NCBI RefSeq assembly: GCF_900106535.1
Contig: NZ_FNOH01000001.1
Coordinates: 1-64,000, forward strand
Length of the DNA: 64,000 bases
Direction of reading: 5' to 3'
DNA from: Myxococcus xanthus
GTDB taxonomy: Bacteria > Myxococcota > Myxococcia > Myxococcales > Myxococcaceae
Position numbers and translations under genes: made by a program. The first letter of the stretch is position 1. Every line of letters begins with the position of its first letter. Below are positions 51,177 to 59,772 of the stretch, one piece after another. The notes beneath the pieces were generated by a model. The model searched no databases. It saw nothing but the letters and a program-made list of their open reading frames with translations, and had not been told where the DNA came from.

Positions 51177-51982
51177 AGCGGCCGGGGCTGGGCACAGCGC
51201 TGGCGGTGGTGGCGTTCCTGACCTTCTTCCTGGGGCCCTTCTGCTGGCAGGTGCTGACGAGCCTGTGGCCGGATGGCGAGCTGACCCGGCCGTGGCCCTC
51301 GCACCTGACGCTGGAGAACTACGCGAGCGTCCTGTGGGGACGGCCCTTCCTGCGCGTGGTGTTGAACTCGCTGGTGGTGGCGGCGCTGACCACGGGCTTC
51401 TGTCTCACGGTGGGGGCGGCGGCGGCGTTCGCCCTGGCGAAGCTGGAGTTTCGTGGCAAGGGGGTGCTGCTGAGCGCGGCGCTGGCGGTGAGCATGTTCC
51501 CGCCGATTGCCACGGTGAGTCCGCTGTATCTGATTCTGCGCACGGTGGGGCTGCGAGACAGCCTGGTGGGACTGGCCTTGCCGTATGCGACGTTCGCTTT
51601 GCCGCTGACGCTGTGGGTGCTGACGTCGTTCTTCCGCGCGCTGCCCGACGAGCTCTACCGCGCGGCGCGCGTGGATGGCTGTACGCCGTTCCAGGCCTTC
51701 CGGCAGGTGCTGCTGCCCCTGGCCGCGCCGGGGCTGGCGACGACGGCGATTCTTGTCTTCATCTTCGCGTGGAATGAGTTCCTGTATGCGCTGACGTTCC
51801 TCTCCACCCCGGAGAAGCGCACCGTGCCCGTGGCCATCAGCCTGTTCGCCAGCGAGTACCGTGAGCCCTGGGGGGAGATTGCCGCGGCCTCCGTGGTGGC
51901 CACGCTGCCCCTGGTGGCGCTGACGGTGCTGTTCCAGCGGCGGATCGTGTCCGGGCTTACGGCGGGCGCGGTGAAGGAGTAG
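51173..51982 (+). CDS. ABC sugar transporter permease, second subunit (MalG/UgpE-like)
   Basis: A 269-residue permease with six membrane helices and the EAA loop AARVDGCTPFQAFRQVLLPLAAPGLAT. WNEFLYALTFLS near the C-terminus is the usual MalG/UgpE family motif. No ATP-binding subunit gene follows; the strand switches to the Rpn-like gene 10 bases later. A shared MsiK-type ATPase from elsewhere would be needed. Confidence 0.92.
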   Translation: MKRPGLGTALAVVAFLTFFLGPFCWQVLTSLWPDGELTRPWPSHLTLENYASVLWGRPFLRVVLNSLVVAALTTGFCLTVGAAAAFALAKLEFRGKGVLLSAALAVSMFPPIATVSPLYLILRTVGLRDSLVGLALPYATFALPLTLWVLTSFFRALPDELYRAARVDGCTPFQAFRQVLLPLAAPGLATTAILVFIFAWNEFLYALTFLSTPEKRTVPVAISLFASEYREPWGEIAAASVVATLPLVALTVLFQRRIVSGLTAGAVKE

Positions 51983-51992
51983 GGGCGCTCGG

Positions 51993-52844
51993 TCAGTGCT
52001 TCGGCGCCGTGAGGACGGCGCGCAGCTCGGTGGCTGCGGTGTCTGGGTCGGTCACGGCCTTGGTCACGAGGGCTTCCAGGGAGGACGCGTCCAGTTGCTC
52101 CAGGCGCTCACTGACGTCGGCAGGGTGGGGAAGGCCACGGGCTTCCACGAAGGCCCGCAGCACCTGGCTCCACGCGCGGGCTCTCTCTTTCGCGCGCTGC
52201 TCTTCCCAGAACGGTGAATCAATCATGATGTTCCTCAAGTGCTGACTGAGCCTGTCCTGCCCGAACCGGCGGGATGCCAGCGTGCCGAGTACCACGAGCA
52301 AGTCTAGGCGTTCCTCCGTCGAAAGGCTCGGTGCCTGACGGATCCGGGACTCGGCCCAGGCGATTCGTTCGGGCCCCGCGCGTGATTCCAGGACAGAGAG
52401 GGGAAGCAGGGCGGTGGCCGCTCGTAAGGCCGGCTGGAGGTAGTCCACTTCCCAGAGGCGGACCACCTGGAAGTCGAAGGTGAGGACGCGCAGCCCCGAA
52501 CACTCAAAGCCGTATGGCGGTGGTGCGCCCTCGGCTTCTGGCACGAGGTAGATGGCGACGGGCAGTACGGGTAGCTTCTCCCGGTGGTGGATGCGGACCG
52601 TGTAGTCCAGCAGCCGCGCCGCGAAGTGCGGGTCCGCCTGTGCCTGAATTTCGACGTCCACCGCGAAGCGCGCTCCACCGGCTTCCACGACCATGACGGT
52701 ATCCGCGCGCCGCTCGGACTGCGGAAGGCTGGAGTCAGCCATTCGGACGAAGGCCGGTGTCTGTCCGCCGAAGAGGAGCAACAGCAGTTGCTCGGGGTGG
52801 CCTTGCTCCAGCCTGCGAAGGATGAGGTCGAAGACGGATGTCAT
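51993..52844 (-). CDS. Rpn family PD-(D/E)XK-like protein
   Basis: A 283-residue protein from ATG 52844. It has an N-terminal nuclease-like domain with FDLILRRLEQGHPEQLLLLLFG, DTVMVVEAGGARFAVDVEIQAQADPHFAARLLDYTVRI (PD-(D/E)XK core: E near strand 2, then Ex-Q), and a helical DUF4351-like C-terminus. Rpn (recombination-promoting nuclease / putative transposase) proteins are frequent in myxobacteria and cyanobacteria and scattered in accessory regions. Their biological role is unsettled. It marks the left border of the defence-type region. Confidence 0.75.
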   Translation of the reverse strand: MTSVFDLILRRLEQGHPEQLLLLLFGGQTPAFVRMADSSLPQSERRADTVMVVEAGGARFAVDVEIQAQADPHFAARLLDYTVRIHHREKLPVLPVAIYLVPEAEGAPPPYGFECSGLRVLTFDFQVVRLWEVDYLQPALRAATALLPLSVLESRAGPERIAWAESRIRQAPSLSTEERLDLLVVLGTLASRRFGQDRLSQHLRNIMIDSPFWEEQRAKERARAWSQVLRAFVEARGLPHPADVSERLEQLDASSLEALVTKAVTDPDTAATELRAVLTAPKH

Positions 52845-52957
52845 GAAGGGTAGAGACCCTACAGGTAGGGGCTGACAAGCCCACCCTCGAAGCCGCTGTA
52901 GGGGCCACTTCGTAATTTCTAGGCACTCCATCGTTCTTTAGGGCGAAGGAGACCATA
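52845..52957 (+). promoter_or_regulatory. Intergenic region with small inverted repeats ahead of the defence locus
   Basis: Divergent region between the Rpn-like gene and the first CD-NTase. It holds CCCTAC-ag-GTAGGG (52857-52870), GGGCT-gaca-AGCCC just after, and another GTAGGGG copy at 52898-52904. The sequence turns AT-rich at 52911-52942. The repeats could be an operator, but with no regulator linked this is only suggestive. AAGGAG (52946-52951) is the ribosome site of the next gene. Confidence 0.35.
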
Positions 52958-53827
52958 TTGCCCATGCTGACGGTTGCTCAGGCATTCGAGACGTTCATGA
53001 ACTCCCTGCGTCTCCATGATGGAGAAGCACGAGATGCAACGCGACAAGAGCAGTACGTCTTCAACGCAATGCGCCGACAGTTGCGGCCCACCGAGTCCTT
53101 TATTTCAGGGTCCTATGGTCGGAACACGGCGATTCGACCACTCCACGATATCGATCTCTTCCTCGTTCTTGCAGATGATGGAAGGAATCCACCTGAACCT
53201 GAGGATGCGCTAGCCCGCGTGCAATGGGCGCTCCGTGCGGAGTTCCATGATAAGGAAACGCGACTCCAGAATCGCTCGGTCAATATCAACTTCACTGGGA
53301 CCGAGATCGGCTTCGATGTTGTTCCTGCGCTCTACGACCCGTGGGAACAGGGTGGCTACCTGATTCCAGATAGGCGAGCCGGTCAGTGGATTCGCAGTAA
53401 TCCTCGCAAGCATCAGGAAGCGTGCGACGATGCGAATGACGTGGCGAAGAAGAAGCTGAAACCTTGGATAAAGGCCATCAAGCGCTGGAATTTTCGCCAC
53501 GACAAGCCGGTGCCTTCATTTCTCCTAGAAGTCTTGGCCTGCCGAGGAGTGACCCACTCGCTAGGGGATAAGAGCTACGCGGAGGGACTGGCGCAGTTGT
53601 TTGATTATATGTGCGCCAATATTCTGAATCAGTGCCCTGTCCCTGGAAGCTCTGGACCAACCATTACCAGTTGGATTCCTCAGGGACGCCTCGTTCAAGC
53701 GCACCAGCGGTTGACGCAAGCCGTGCGTGTGTCCAAGCGAGCACTGGAATTGGAGTATTCGGGATACACGGTCGAAGCACTTGATCTCTGGCGAGAACTC
53801 CTGGGAACGGACTTCCCGGTTCGGTAG
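52958..53827 (+). CDS. CD-NTase-like nucleotidyltransferase 1 (CBASS-type)
   Basis: A 289-residue nucleotidyltransferase. It starts at TTG 52958, 6 bases after AAGGAG; an ATG two codons later (52964) is the alternative. The catalytic pattern of CD-NTases is complete: G51-S52 (SGSYGRNT), D64 and D66 (HDIDLFLVL) and the third Asp D120 (GFDVVPALYD). These enzymes make cyclic di- or trinucleotides, or related products, when activated by phage. Length fits the family. Lower GC than the chromosome to the left. The next gene starts 6 bases after its stop, so both form an operon. Confidence 0.85.
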   Translation: MPMLTVAQAFETFMNSLRLHDGEARDATRQEQYVFNAMRRQLRPTESFISGSYGRNTAIRPLHDIDLFLVLADDGRNPPEPEDALARVQWALRAEFHDKETRLQNRSVNINFTGTEIGFDVVPALYDPWEQGGYLIPDRRAGQWIRSNPRKHQEACDDANDVAKKKLKPWIKAIKRWNFRHDKPVPSFLLEVLACRGVTHSLGDKSYAEGLAQLFDYMCANILNQCPVPGSSGPTITSWIPQGRLVQAHQRLTQAVRVSKRALELEYSGYTVEALDLWRELLGTDFPVR

Positions 53828-53833
53828 GTGTCC

Positions 53834-55786
53834 ATGACAAGGCCAACTGGAGTCGAATTGACCCTTGAGTTGATGAGTCCGGCCGCAGTGAGCGCGCCAT
53901 ACGCATTCGACGGTCAACCAAGGCAGTACATCGCAAGGGACGCGAATGGAAAGACGGGCGCCGCGACCTTCCAATGGGGCCTCGTTGAAGAGTTGAGACC
54001 AGAGTTCCTGACCCCGACGCCCAGCCCCAATGCCCAAAAGAAGATGGGGATGGTGTTGCGGAATTTCCTTGAAGACGTCTTGAAGGCGCTGGGGGGGTGG
54101 TCAGCCTATGAAGATGAAATCCTCGATGCGAAGAGCCGCGGTTGGCCCATTGGGCTGCATTTGAGATTCAATGCACTGGAGTTGTTCAGTCTCCCATGGG
54201 CACTGACCCTGCTCAGGAACAACATGCGGCTTGCATCTCTTGAGCCCTGCCCTCTGTCATTCGAATGGGAGACGGCGGATTCTTCAGCGCGTGTATCAGG
54301 GGCACCGGGGCGGTTGCTCTTCGCCTGGTCGGACGCCGCGGACGGAGTATCCGAGGATAATCACCTCGCCGAGATTCAGCACGCATGCTCCGAGTTCGAT
54401 CGGGCGAAGGACGTCCTGGAGCATGTCACACTGGACTCTCTCCGGGAAAAATTGCGGCAAGCTAAGGTTGAGCGCCGCCCCTATCGCGTCCTTCATTTCC
54501 TCTGCCACGGCGGCCCTGTTCCTGGAGGCTCATTTGGCCTTTGCTGGGACGACCACCATCGGCCCGGAAGGGAATTGCGCATCCATGGGAACATGCTTGT
54601 GGATGTGCTGGGGGAATTCAGGGACGACATTCAGGCCGTGGTGTTGAGCGCGTGTCACGGTGGGAACCCCGGTGAGGCGGGCAAAATGCTTGGCGGAGTG
54701 GCACACGACCTTCACCAGATGGGCATTCCGGCAGTCATTGCCTCACAGATGCCGCTGTCCATCGATGGTTCGATTCGCGTGACCCGGGCGTTTCACTCGT
54801 CGCTCTATCGCGAGAAAACCTCGGTGAGAAAATCATTCCAGGCGGCGCATGCCTCACTGAGTGTCAGTACTCTCGACTGGGCTTCTCTCCAGCTCTTCGT
54901 CGTGACTCCGGAGAAAGTCCCACCAGGGCAGCGATGGCTCTTCTCCGAGGAGCATGGGCTTCCAGCCTCGGTGCGGAGGGAGGTAGTCGTGGCCTACGAA
55001 GTAAACTTCGACGTGCCGACCACCAGTATCGCGGAAGCCCTGGAAGGCCGTTTGGGGCCTGAGCCGGATGTCGTGTTGCTACGGCCACTCGGTCGCGTCG
55101 CGGACGGCCTGCCGTCGAAGCGAAGGGAGTGGCAGAGCGCCATCGACCAGGCCGACAAGCTTGTCTCTGCGCTGGGAGCGCGTGTCTCCCACGTGGACCT
55201 CTTTGGCTGCGCGCCGCTTCCTCTCATGTTCCACCTCGGGTGGGGCCTGGCACGGCGCAAGGTTCGCGTCTACCAGCAGCAGCGCGGCCAGAGTGGTGTC
55301 TGGTCATGTGGCTATGACTCCGAGCTCCCGTTGCCTGAAGGGGAGCCCTTCTTCCGGCTGGAAGCCTGGCCAGATCTTGCCTCGTGTGTTGAGGCGGGTG
55401 GGCGTGTCGTCATGACGGTGGAGGTTCAGCCGGCCATTCGTTCCGAAGATATGGAGGAATGGTTGAGATGCGCGACGCCGCCCGGATGGGTCAGGCTTGT
55501 GGCCGCACGTGGGCCTTCACCTACGGTGGTGAGAGGACCCGAGGACACAGCCCGTGCCGTGGCTGAGTTTCGCGGATACCTTGATCGCATCCACCAAGAG
55601 CTTCCCTTCATCAAGGAGATATGGCTTGCGATGACGGGCCCCGCCAGCCTCGCGGCAGCACTGGGAAGGGCCTACAACCCGAAAGTACACGCGACGCTCA
55701 AGCTCTTCAATTTTCGCAAGGTGGAAGGATACGTGGAGGTACCCTGGAATGGTGGCGTTCAAGGTCAACCGGCCCGCCGCCGCTAA
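53834..55786 (+). CDS. CHAT protease fused to a SAVED-like domain (CBASS effector type)
   Basis: A 650-residue protein from ATG 53834 (GTG 53828 is also in frame). An N-terminal domain of about 150 residues leads to a caspase-like CHAT domain with catalytic His225 (HFLCHGGPV) and Cys274 (VVLSACHGG). Its C-terminal half (about 375-640) reads YEVNFDVPTT, RREWQSAIDQADKLVSALG, then VDLFGCAPLPLMFHLGWGLARRKVRVY, the pattern of SAVED domains that bind cyclic oligonucleotides. The fusion suggests a protease switched on by the product of the adjacent CD-NTase. Known SAVED-CHAT proteins work this way in a type III-B CRISPR locus. Confidence 0.82.
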   Translation: MTRPTGVELTLELMSPAAVSAPYAFDGQPRQYIARDANGKTGAATFQWGLVEELRPEFLTPTPSPNAQKKMGMVLRNFLEDVLKALGGWSAYEDEILDAKSRGWPIGLHLRFNALELFSLPWALTLLRNNMRLASLEPCPLSFEWETADSSARVSGAPGRLLFAWSDAADGVSEDNHLAEIQHACSEFDRAKDVLEHVTLDSLREKLRQAKVERRPYRVLHFLCHGGPVPGGSFGLCWDDHHRPGRELRIHGNMLVDVLGEFRDDIQAVVLSACHGGNPGEAGKMLGGVAHDLHQMGIPAVIASQMPLSIDGSIRVTRAFHSSLYREKTSVRKSFQAAHASLSVSTLDWASLQLFVVTPEKVPPGQRWLFSEEHGLPASVRREVVVAYEVNFDVPTTSIAEALEGRLGPEPDVVLLRPLGRVADGLPSKRREWQSAIDQADKLVSALGARVSHVDLFGCAPLPLMFHLGWGLARRKVRVYQQQRGQSGVWSCGYDSELPLPEGEPFFRLEAWPDLASCVEAGGRVVMTVEVQPAIRSEDMEEWLRCATPPGWVRLVAARGPSPTVVRGPEDTARAVAEFRGYLDRIHQELPFIKEIWLAMTGPASLAAALGRAYNPKVHATLKLFNFRKVEGYVEVPWNGGVQGQPARRR

Positions 55787-55868
55787 AGGCCCCGGAAATT
55801 CGCAGAGTCCCACGTAACATTCCAGATGACCTGCGTTTTCCTATTCGGGAGCAGCAAGGGACGCTGTC

Positions 55869-56417
55869 ATGACGAGCGCCGGGGAGACCGTGGCCAGCAA
55901 CTTCGACGAGTGGCATGAGAGGTACTACGGGCGTTTGATGCCCACTGCCGAAAAGCTCTGCCGGGGCGCGGTCGGGATTGACCCCAAGGACCTCGTGCAG
56001 GAAACCTTGTTGCGCTTCATCGAGCATTACGAAGCCGCGCCGAGCGAGCCCAAGGACGGGCCAGCCGAAGGCTGGCTCATCAAGGTCATGACGCATCACT
56101 TCTATGACCTGATTCGAGGGGCCATGGGTCGGAAGAAGGCAGAGGGCGATCCGACGATTACTCGCTGGACCTTGGCACAGCAAGGGGCGAGCGGCGCGAC
56201 CTACGAACGGATTACCGAGGAGCGTTTCGATTGGGCCATCGGAAAGCTCCCTCAGCAGCAGCGCCTTACCTTCCTGCTTCGATCTCAGGGGCTGCGCAAC
56301 CAGGAGATTGCCTTGAAGCTAGGCGTCTCTCCCGGCACCGTGGCCAAGCGACTGTTTGACGCGCGTCAGCGGCTCAGCGAACTGCTCAAGCCTTACGTTG
56401 ATGAGGGAACCCACTGA
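55869..56417 (+). CDS. Sigma-70-family (ECF-like) RNA polymerase sigma factor
   Basis: A 182-residue sigma factor. Region 2: RLMPTAEKLCRGAVGIDPKDLVQETLLRFIEHYE and WLIKVMTHHFYDLIR; region 4: LPQQQRLTFLLRSQGLRNQEIALKLGVSPGTVAKRLFDARQRL. The GTG/ATG choice is settled by ATG 55869. Its stop overlaps the next start as TGATG (56415-56419), so translation is coupled to an anti-sigma-like CHAT protein. Embedded in the defence-type region; it probably drives target genes when its partner is cleaved or altered. Targets unknown. Confidence 0.88.
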   Translation: MTSAGETVASNFDEWHERYYGRLMPTAEKLCRGAVGIDPKDLVQETLLRFIEHYEAAPSEPKDGPAEGWLIKVMTHHFYDLIRGAMGRKKAEGDPTITRWTLAQQGASGATYERITEERFDWAIGKLPQQQRLTFLLRSQGLRNQEIALKLGVSPGTVAKRLFDARQRLSELLKPYVDEGTH

Positions 56418-59392
56418 TGTCTTCCTCTCCCTGCGACCAGCTCCAGTCCTTCGCGGATGGGGATCTTCCACCCATGGAGGCCCAGGCGTTTGGTCAGCAT
56501 CTGGCGGATTGTGAGAAGTGTCAGGTCGAGCTGACTCGACTCTTGCAGCTTGACCAACTCGGACGAGGCTATATCGAGCGACATGGGCCGGTGGACATTC
56601 CCTGGCATGCGCTGCCTCGGAACCGCTGGATGGCGGGCGGTTTCGCGCTTGCTTCCATGGTGGCCGTTGCCTTCATTCTGTTGGGAACGTTGCGGCCACA
56701 GGCACCTCGCGCGTTGCCGGAACTGTGGGCGCAACCTCAGCGGACGCTGGAGGCGCGCGTCACATATCTGGCGGCGGACCGGTACCGGCGGCCGCCTCAG
56801 GTGATGATGGGCGGCGCGGCCGCACGCTCTGGACCGAACCGCTCACTCGCATTGCTGAGCGAGTTGGAGAAACGCGGAGACCTTCATCAGCTCGCGGTCG
56901 CTTATCTGGCAACGGGCGTCCCCGAGCCTTCCAGCGCTAAGGCGATCCTGGAAGGAATGAGGAGCGACCTGCGGTGGCAATCCGCGGATGTGCTTTGCGA
57001 CCTCGGAGTGGCCCACTACGTCGCGTCGAAGCCTCTGGATGCCGCGAGAGCGACGGAAGAACTCAGGGAGGCGTTGCGCCTCTTCGACACGGTGCTCGCC
57101 ATGCAGCCTGGCCATGTACAGGCATTGTGGAATCGCAGCCTCGTTTATCGTGACCTGGGGCTTCCACTTTCGGCGATGAAGGACCTGACGGAGTTCGAGC
57201 ACCGAGAAACCGACGAGGGGTGGCGCAGTGAGGCGCGTGACCGAAGGGCCAGACTGTCGAGCACACTGCGCCGCAAGGAACGCTGGCTGGCCGCGGACCA
57301 GACGGGCGCGGACCTCATCAATCGTGGCGCCCAAGAGCTCGCGAGGGCGTTGACCTTCGTCGATGTCCCGCTGCTGCGTCGCGACTTCTACCATGCGGTG
57401 CGTGCACGGACCTCCTCGACGGACGTGCTCGCGCTGTTGCCTCTGGCAGAGCGGCTCGATGCGTCCGTGGGTAGTGGCACCGTTCTGGCTGACTATGTTC
57501 ATCAGGTCGCCGCACGGGACTTCTCTCGTCGTGCTCCCCTGGCGGAGCAGTATGCAAGGCTCATCTCGGGCCGTATCCCCGAGAGTGAGCAGGATGCCTT
57601 GCTCCAGCGCTTCTTGACCTCGGACGAGACAGACCTGGCGCTGGGGGCGCTCGCGCATGTCATGCAGCGCCTGCCTGCCTATGCAAGCGAGCTGGTGCGC
57701 CGAACCCAGCACGATGAAGACCCCTGGTTTCGGGTCTTGGGACTTCAGGCACAGGCGATGCTCGAACGTCAGCAGGAGCATTACAAAGAGGCGCTTGCAC
57801 CGTTGGAGCAGGCACTCGACATCTGCCGCCGGGAACGGCTCGTCTACCGATGCATCTTCATCGAGAACGACCTGTCGCACGTGAAGAGCTGGCTCTTTCG
57901 GGTCAACGCCGCCGCGCAGCACGCACGTGATGGGCTGGCCTTGGCGAGGCCGAACCAGTGGGACCTTGAAGGCGTCATGCTCCAGGCCTTGGGGAATGTC
58001 GCGCGCCAGGCTGCGGACGTGACTCTAGGCCGCGCCTATTACGGGGAAGCGCTGTTGATGGCTGAGGGCGATAAGTGGAGCACTCGCAATATCCACCAGA
58101 ACCTGGCGCACCTTGCCATCTGGGCGCTCGAACTGGATGAGGCGCGGGCTTCCCTGGACCGGGCAATGGATACAGGTCTGCCCCTGACACAGCATGGAGT
58201 CGCGGCGCTGGTAGACGTCGCACGAACACGCCGCTCGCCACGTGATGCCCTCATGGTGGAGCAGGCGTTGGCTCGGGAACCAGGCAACACTCCTGGGCAG
58301 CGTGCGTATGCGAAGTTCCTTCATGGTCGCATTCTCGTGGAGGTTGACCCGGCACGTGGGCGAATGCTCCTGGACGAGGCCATTCGGCAAGCAGAGGCCC
58401 TTCCGCTGGATGACGTCTCAGCGGCACATGCGCGCGCGTATAGCTACACCTCCCTCATCTTCGCGGATGCCGACACCGGGGACTTCATCGCTGCGCTGGC
58501 CCGGTTTGGTGCCGAACTGGGCTTCGAGACCCCCGCCAGGTGCGTGCTGGGGCTCACAGCGGACACCGAGCGCAGCTTGCTGGTTGCTCGCGGCGCTCAG
58601 GGGCAACTCCTGAGTGCATACGTGCCGTTGCGAAGCAGCAGATTCGAGGCAGCGAGTATGGAGGGGGCCGTCCCACCGGAGATGTTGGCGGCGCTCCAGG
58701 CGTGCACCTTGGTGGACGTCCTGGCACGACCTCCTTTGCAAGGACGCTCAGGGCTCCTGCCGCCGGGTATCGCCTGGCGCTACCGCACTCGCGCCGCAGC
58801 GCCTCCGCCTCCAGCAGGTCCAGGCACGCACCTGGTCGTGAACGAGGTGCGTTACAGCGAGGAGCGAAACGAAGTGCCCTTGCAGTGGTTGCCGCGCACT
58901 GCGCCTGGGGCCGAGGCTCGGTTTCTCCGAGATCTGGCGGCAACGCCGACCCAGGTACTCGAGGCCATCTCGACCGCCACCGAGATTGATTTGGCGACAC
59001 ATGGGAAGGTGGATCCTGATTCGAACTTCGCCTACCTGCTTCTCGCTCCTGGTGCGGATGGGAGGGACACGCTGTTCGAGGACAGCATCCGGGCCAGCCA
59101 ACTTACCGGTGCGCCGCTCGTCGTGCTTGCGGCATGTGAGGGGGGGCGGCCCAACGCGGCGCTCCATCGCGCTGGAAGTCTACCCAGTGCCTTCCTGGCT
59201 GCGGGAGCGCGAGCGGTTCTGGCCGCCACGCACCCGATTCCGGACCTGGACTCATCCGCCTTCTTCGGTGCCGTGCGCGATCGCGTCCTCGCGGGTGCGA
59301 GTCTGGCCGTGGCGGTCCGCGACGAGCGTCTCCAGTGGCTGAGCGCGGGAGGCGATTCGGAGTGGGTGAACGCAGTCCTTGTCTTCGAGTGA
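56417..59392 (+). CDS. Anti-sigma-like zinc finger, membrane helix, helical repeats and CHAT protease fusion
   Basis: A 991-residue protein. The N-terminus has an anti-sigma zinc motif (Cys6, His28, Cys32, Cys35), then one membrane helix at about residues 72-92 (GFALASMVAVAFILLGTL). A long helical TPR-like region follows (VLCDLGVAHYVASKPLDAARA, ALRLFDTVLAMQPGHVQALWNRSLVYRDLG, ALAPLEQALDICRRERLVYR). The C-terminal CHAT domain has catalytic His862 (LATHGKVD) and Cys907 (VLAACEGG). So an anti-sigma factor carries its own caspase-like protease on one chain. Coupled to the sigma gene by TGATG overlap. Confidence 0.85.
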   Translation: MSSSPCDQLQSFADGDLPPMEAQAFGQHLADCEKCQVELTRLLQLDQLGRGYIERHGPVDIPWHALPRNRWMAGGFALASMVAVAFILLGTLRPQAPRALPELWAQPQRTLEARVTYLAADRYRRPPQVMMGGAAARSGPNRSLALLSELEKRGDLHQLAVAYLATGVPEPSSAKAILEGMRSDLRWQSADVLCDLGVAHYVASKPLDAARATEELREALRLFDTVLAMQPGHVQALWNRSLVYRDLGLPLSAMKDLTEFEHRETDEGWRSEARDRRARLSSTLRRKERWLAADQTGADLINRGAQELARALTFVDVPLLRRDFYHAVRARTSSTDVLALLPLAERLDASVGSGTVLADYVHQVAARDFSRRAPLAEQYARLISGRIPESEQDALLQRFLTSDETDLALGALAHVMQRLPAYASELVRRTQHDEDPWFRVLGLQAQAMLERQQEHYKEALAPLEQALDICRRERLVYRCIFIENDLSHVKSWLFRVNAAAQHARDGLALARPNQWDLEGVMLQALGNVARQAADVTLGRAYYGEALLMAEGDKWSTRNIHQNLAHLAIWALELDEARASLDRAMDTGLPLTQHGVAALVDVARTRRSPRDALMVEQALAREPGNTPGQRAYAKFLHGRILVEVDPARGRMLLDEAIRQAEALPLDDVSAAHARAYSYTSLIFADADTGDFIAALARFGAELGFETPARCVLGLTADTERSLLVARGAQGQLLSAYVPLRSSRFEAASMEGAVPPEMLAALQACTLVDVLARPPLQGRSGLLPPGIAWRYRTRAAAPPPPAGPGTHLVVNEVRYSEERNEVPLQWLPRTAPGAEARFLRDLAATPTQVLEAISTATEIDLATHGKVDPDSNFAYLLLAPGADGRDTLFEDSIRASQLTGAPLVVLAACEGGRPNAALHRAGSLPSAFLAAGARAVLAATHPIPDLDSSAFFGAVRDRVLAGASLAVAVRDERLQWLSAGGDSEWVNAVLVFE

Positions 59393-59439
59393 GTGCTCGT
59401 GCCGCGGGCAGCGCGGTCGATTGATGCAGAGAGGGAAAC

Positions 59440-59772
59440 ATGCAAGGTCCTACGGTGCCGGTACAAGAGTTCTCCGAGTGGAATGGTCAGTCCTTCTTCG
59501 ACGGGTATCCCCCAAAAGGTCGGGTCGTTTTCATCGTCAAGTCTGAAGAGACTGAGACGTTCAAGGCCTACGGGGCAATGGACGATTCCACCCAGGCCAT
59601 CTTCGCGGTTCAAGGCTCCCTCTCCGAGCTCGATGGCTTCGTTGCGCAGATGAACATTGAGGGTGCCAGGGTCCTGTATCAGCTCCCCCCTTTCAGTACG
59701 GATACCAACACGGGGGGGGATCCATCCGGTTCGGCAACCACTCGCTCCGGAAGACGGGAGGAGACGAAGTGA
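59440..59772 (+). CDS. Small protein coupled to the C25-like peptidase
   Basis: A 110-residue protein from ATG 59440 (AGAGGGAA ribosome site). It has a compact N-terminal beta-rich part (RVVFIVKSEETETFKAYGAM, TQAIFAVQGSLSELDGFVAQM) and a Ser/Thr/Gly/Asn-rich tail. No known motif. Its stop overlaps the next GTG start (59769-59772), so its translation is tied to that of the peptidase. It could be an inhibitor, chaperone or substrate of the peptidase; this is inference from coupling only. Confidence 0.7.
   Translation: MQGPTVPVQEFSEWNGQSFFDGYPPKGRVVFIVKSEETETFKAYGAMDDSTQAIFAVQGSLSELDGFVAQMNIEGARVLYQLPPFSTDTNTGGDPSGSATTRSGRREETK

Noticed and set aside
55787-55868. GGAAAT...CGTAAC as a self-recognised ECF promoter of the sigma gene.
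   Set aside because: The spacing is only about 13 bp and the -10 match is poor.
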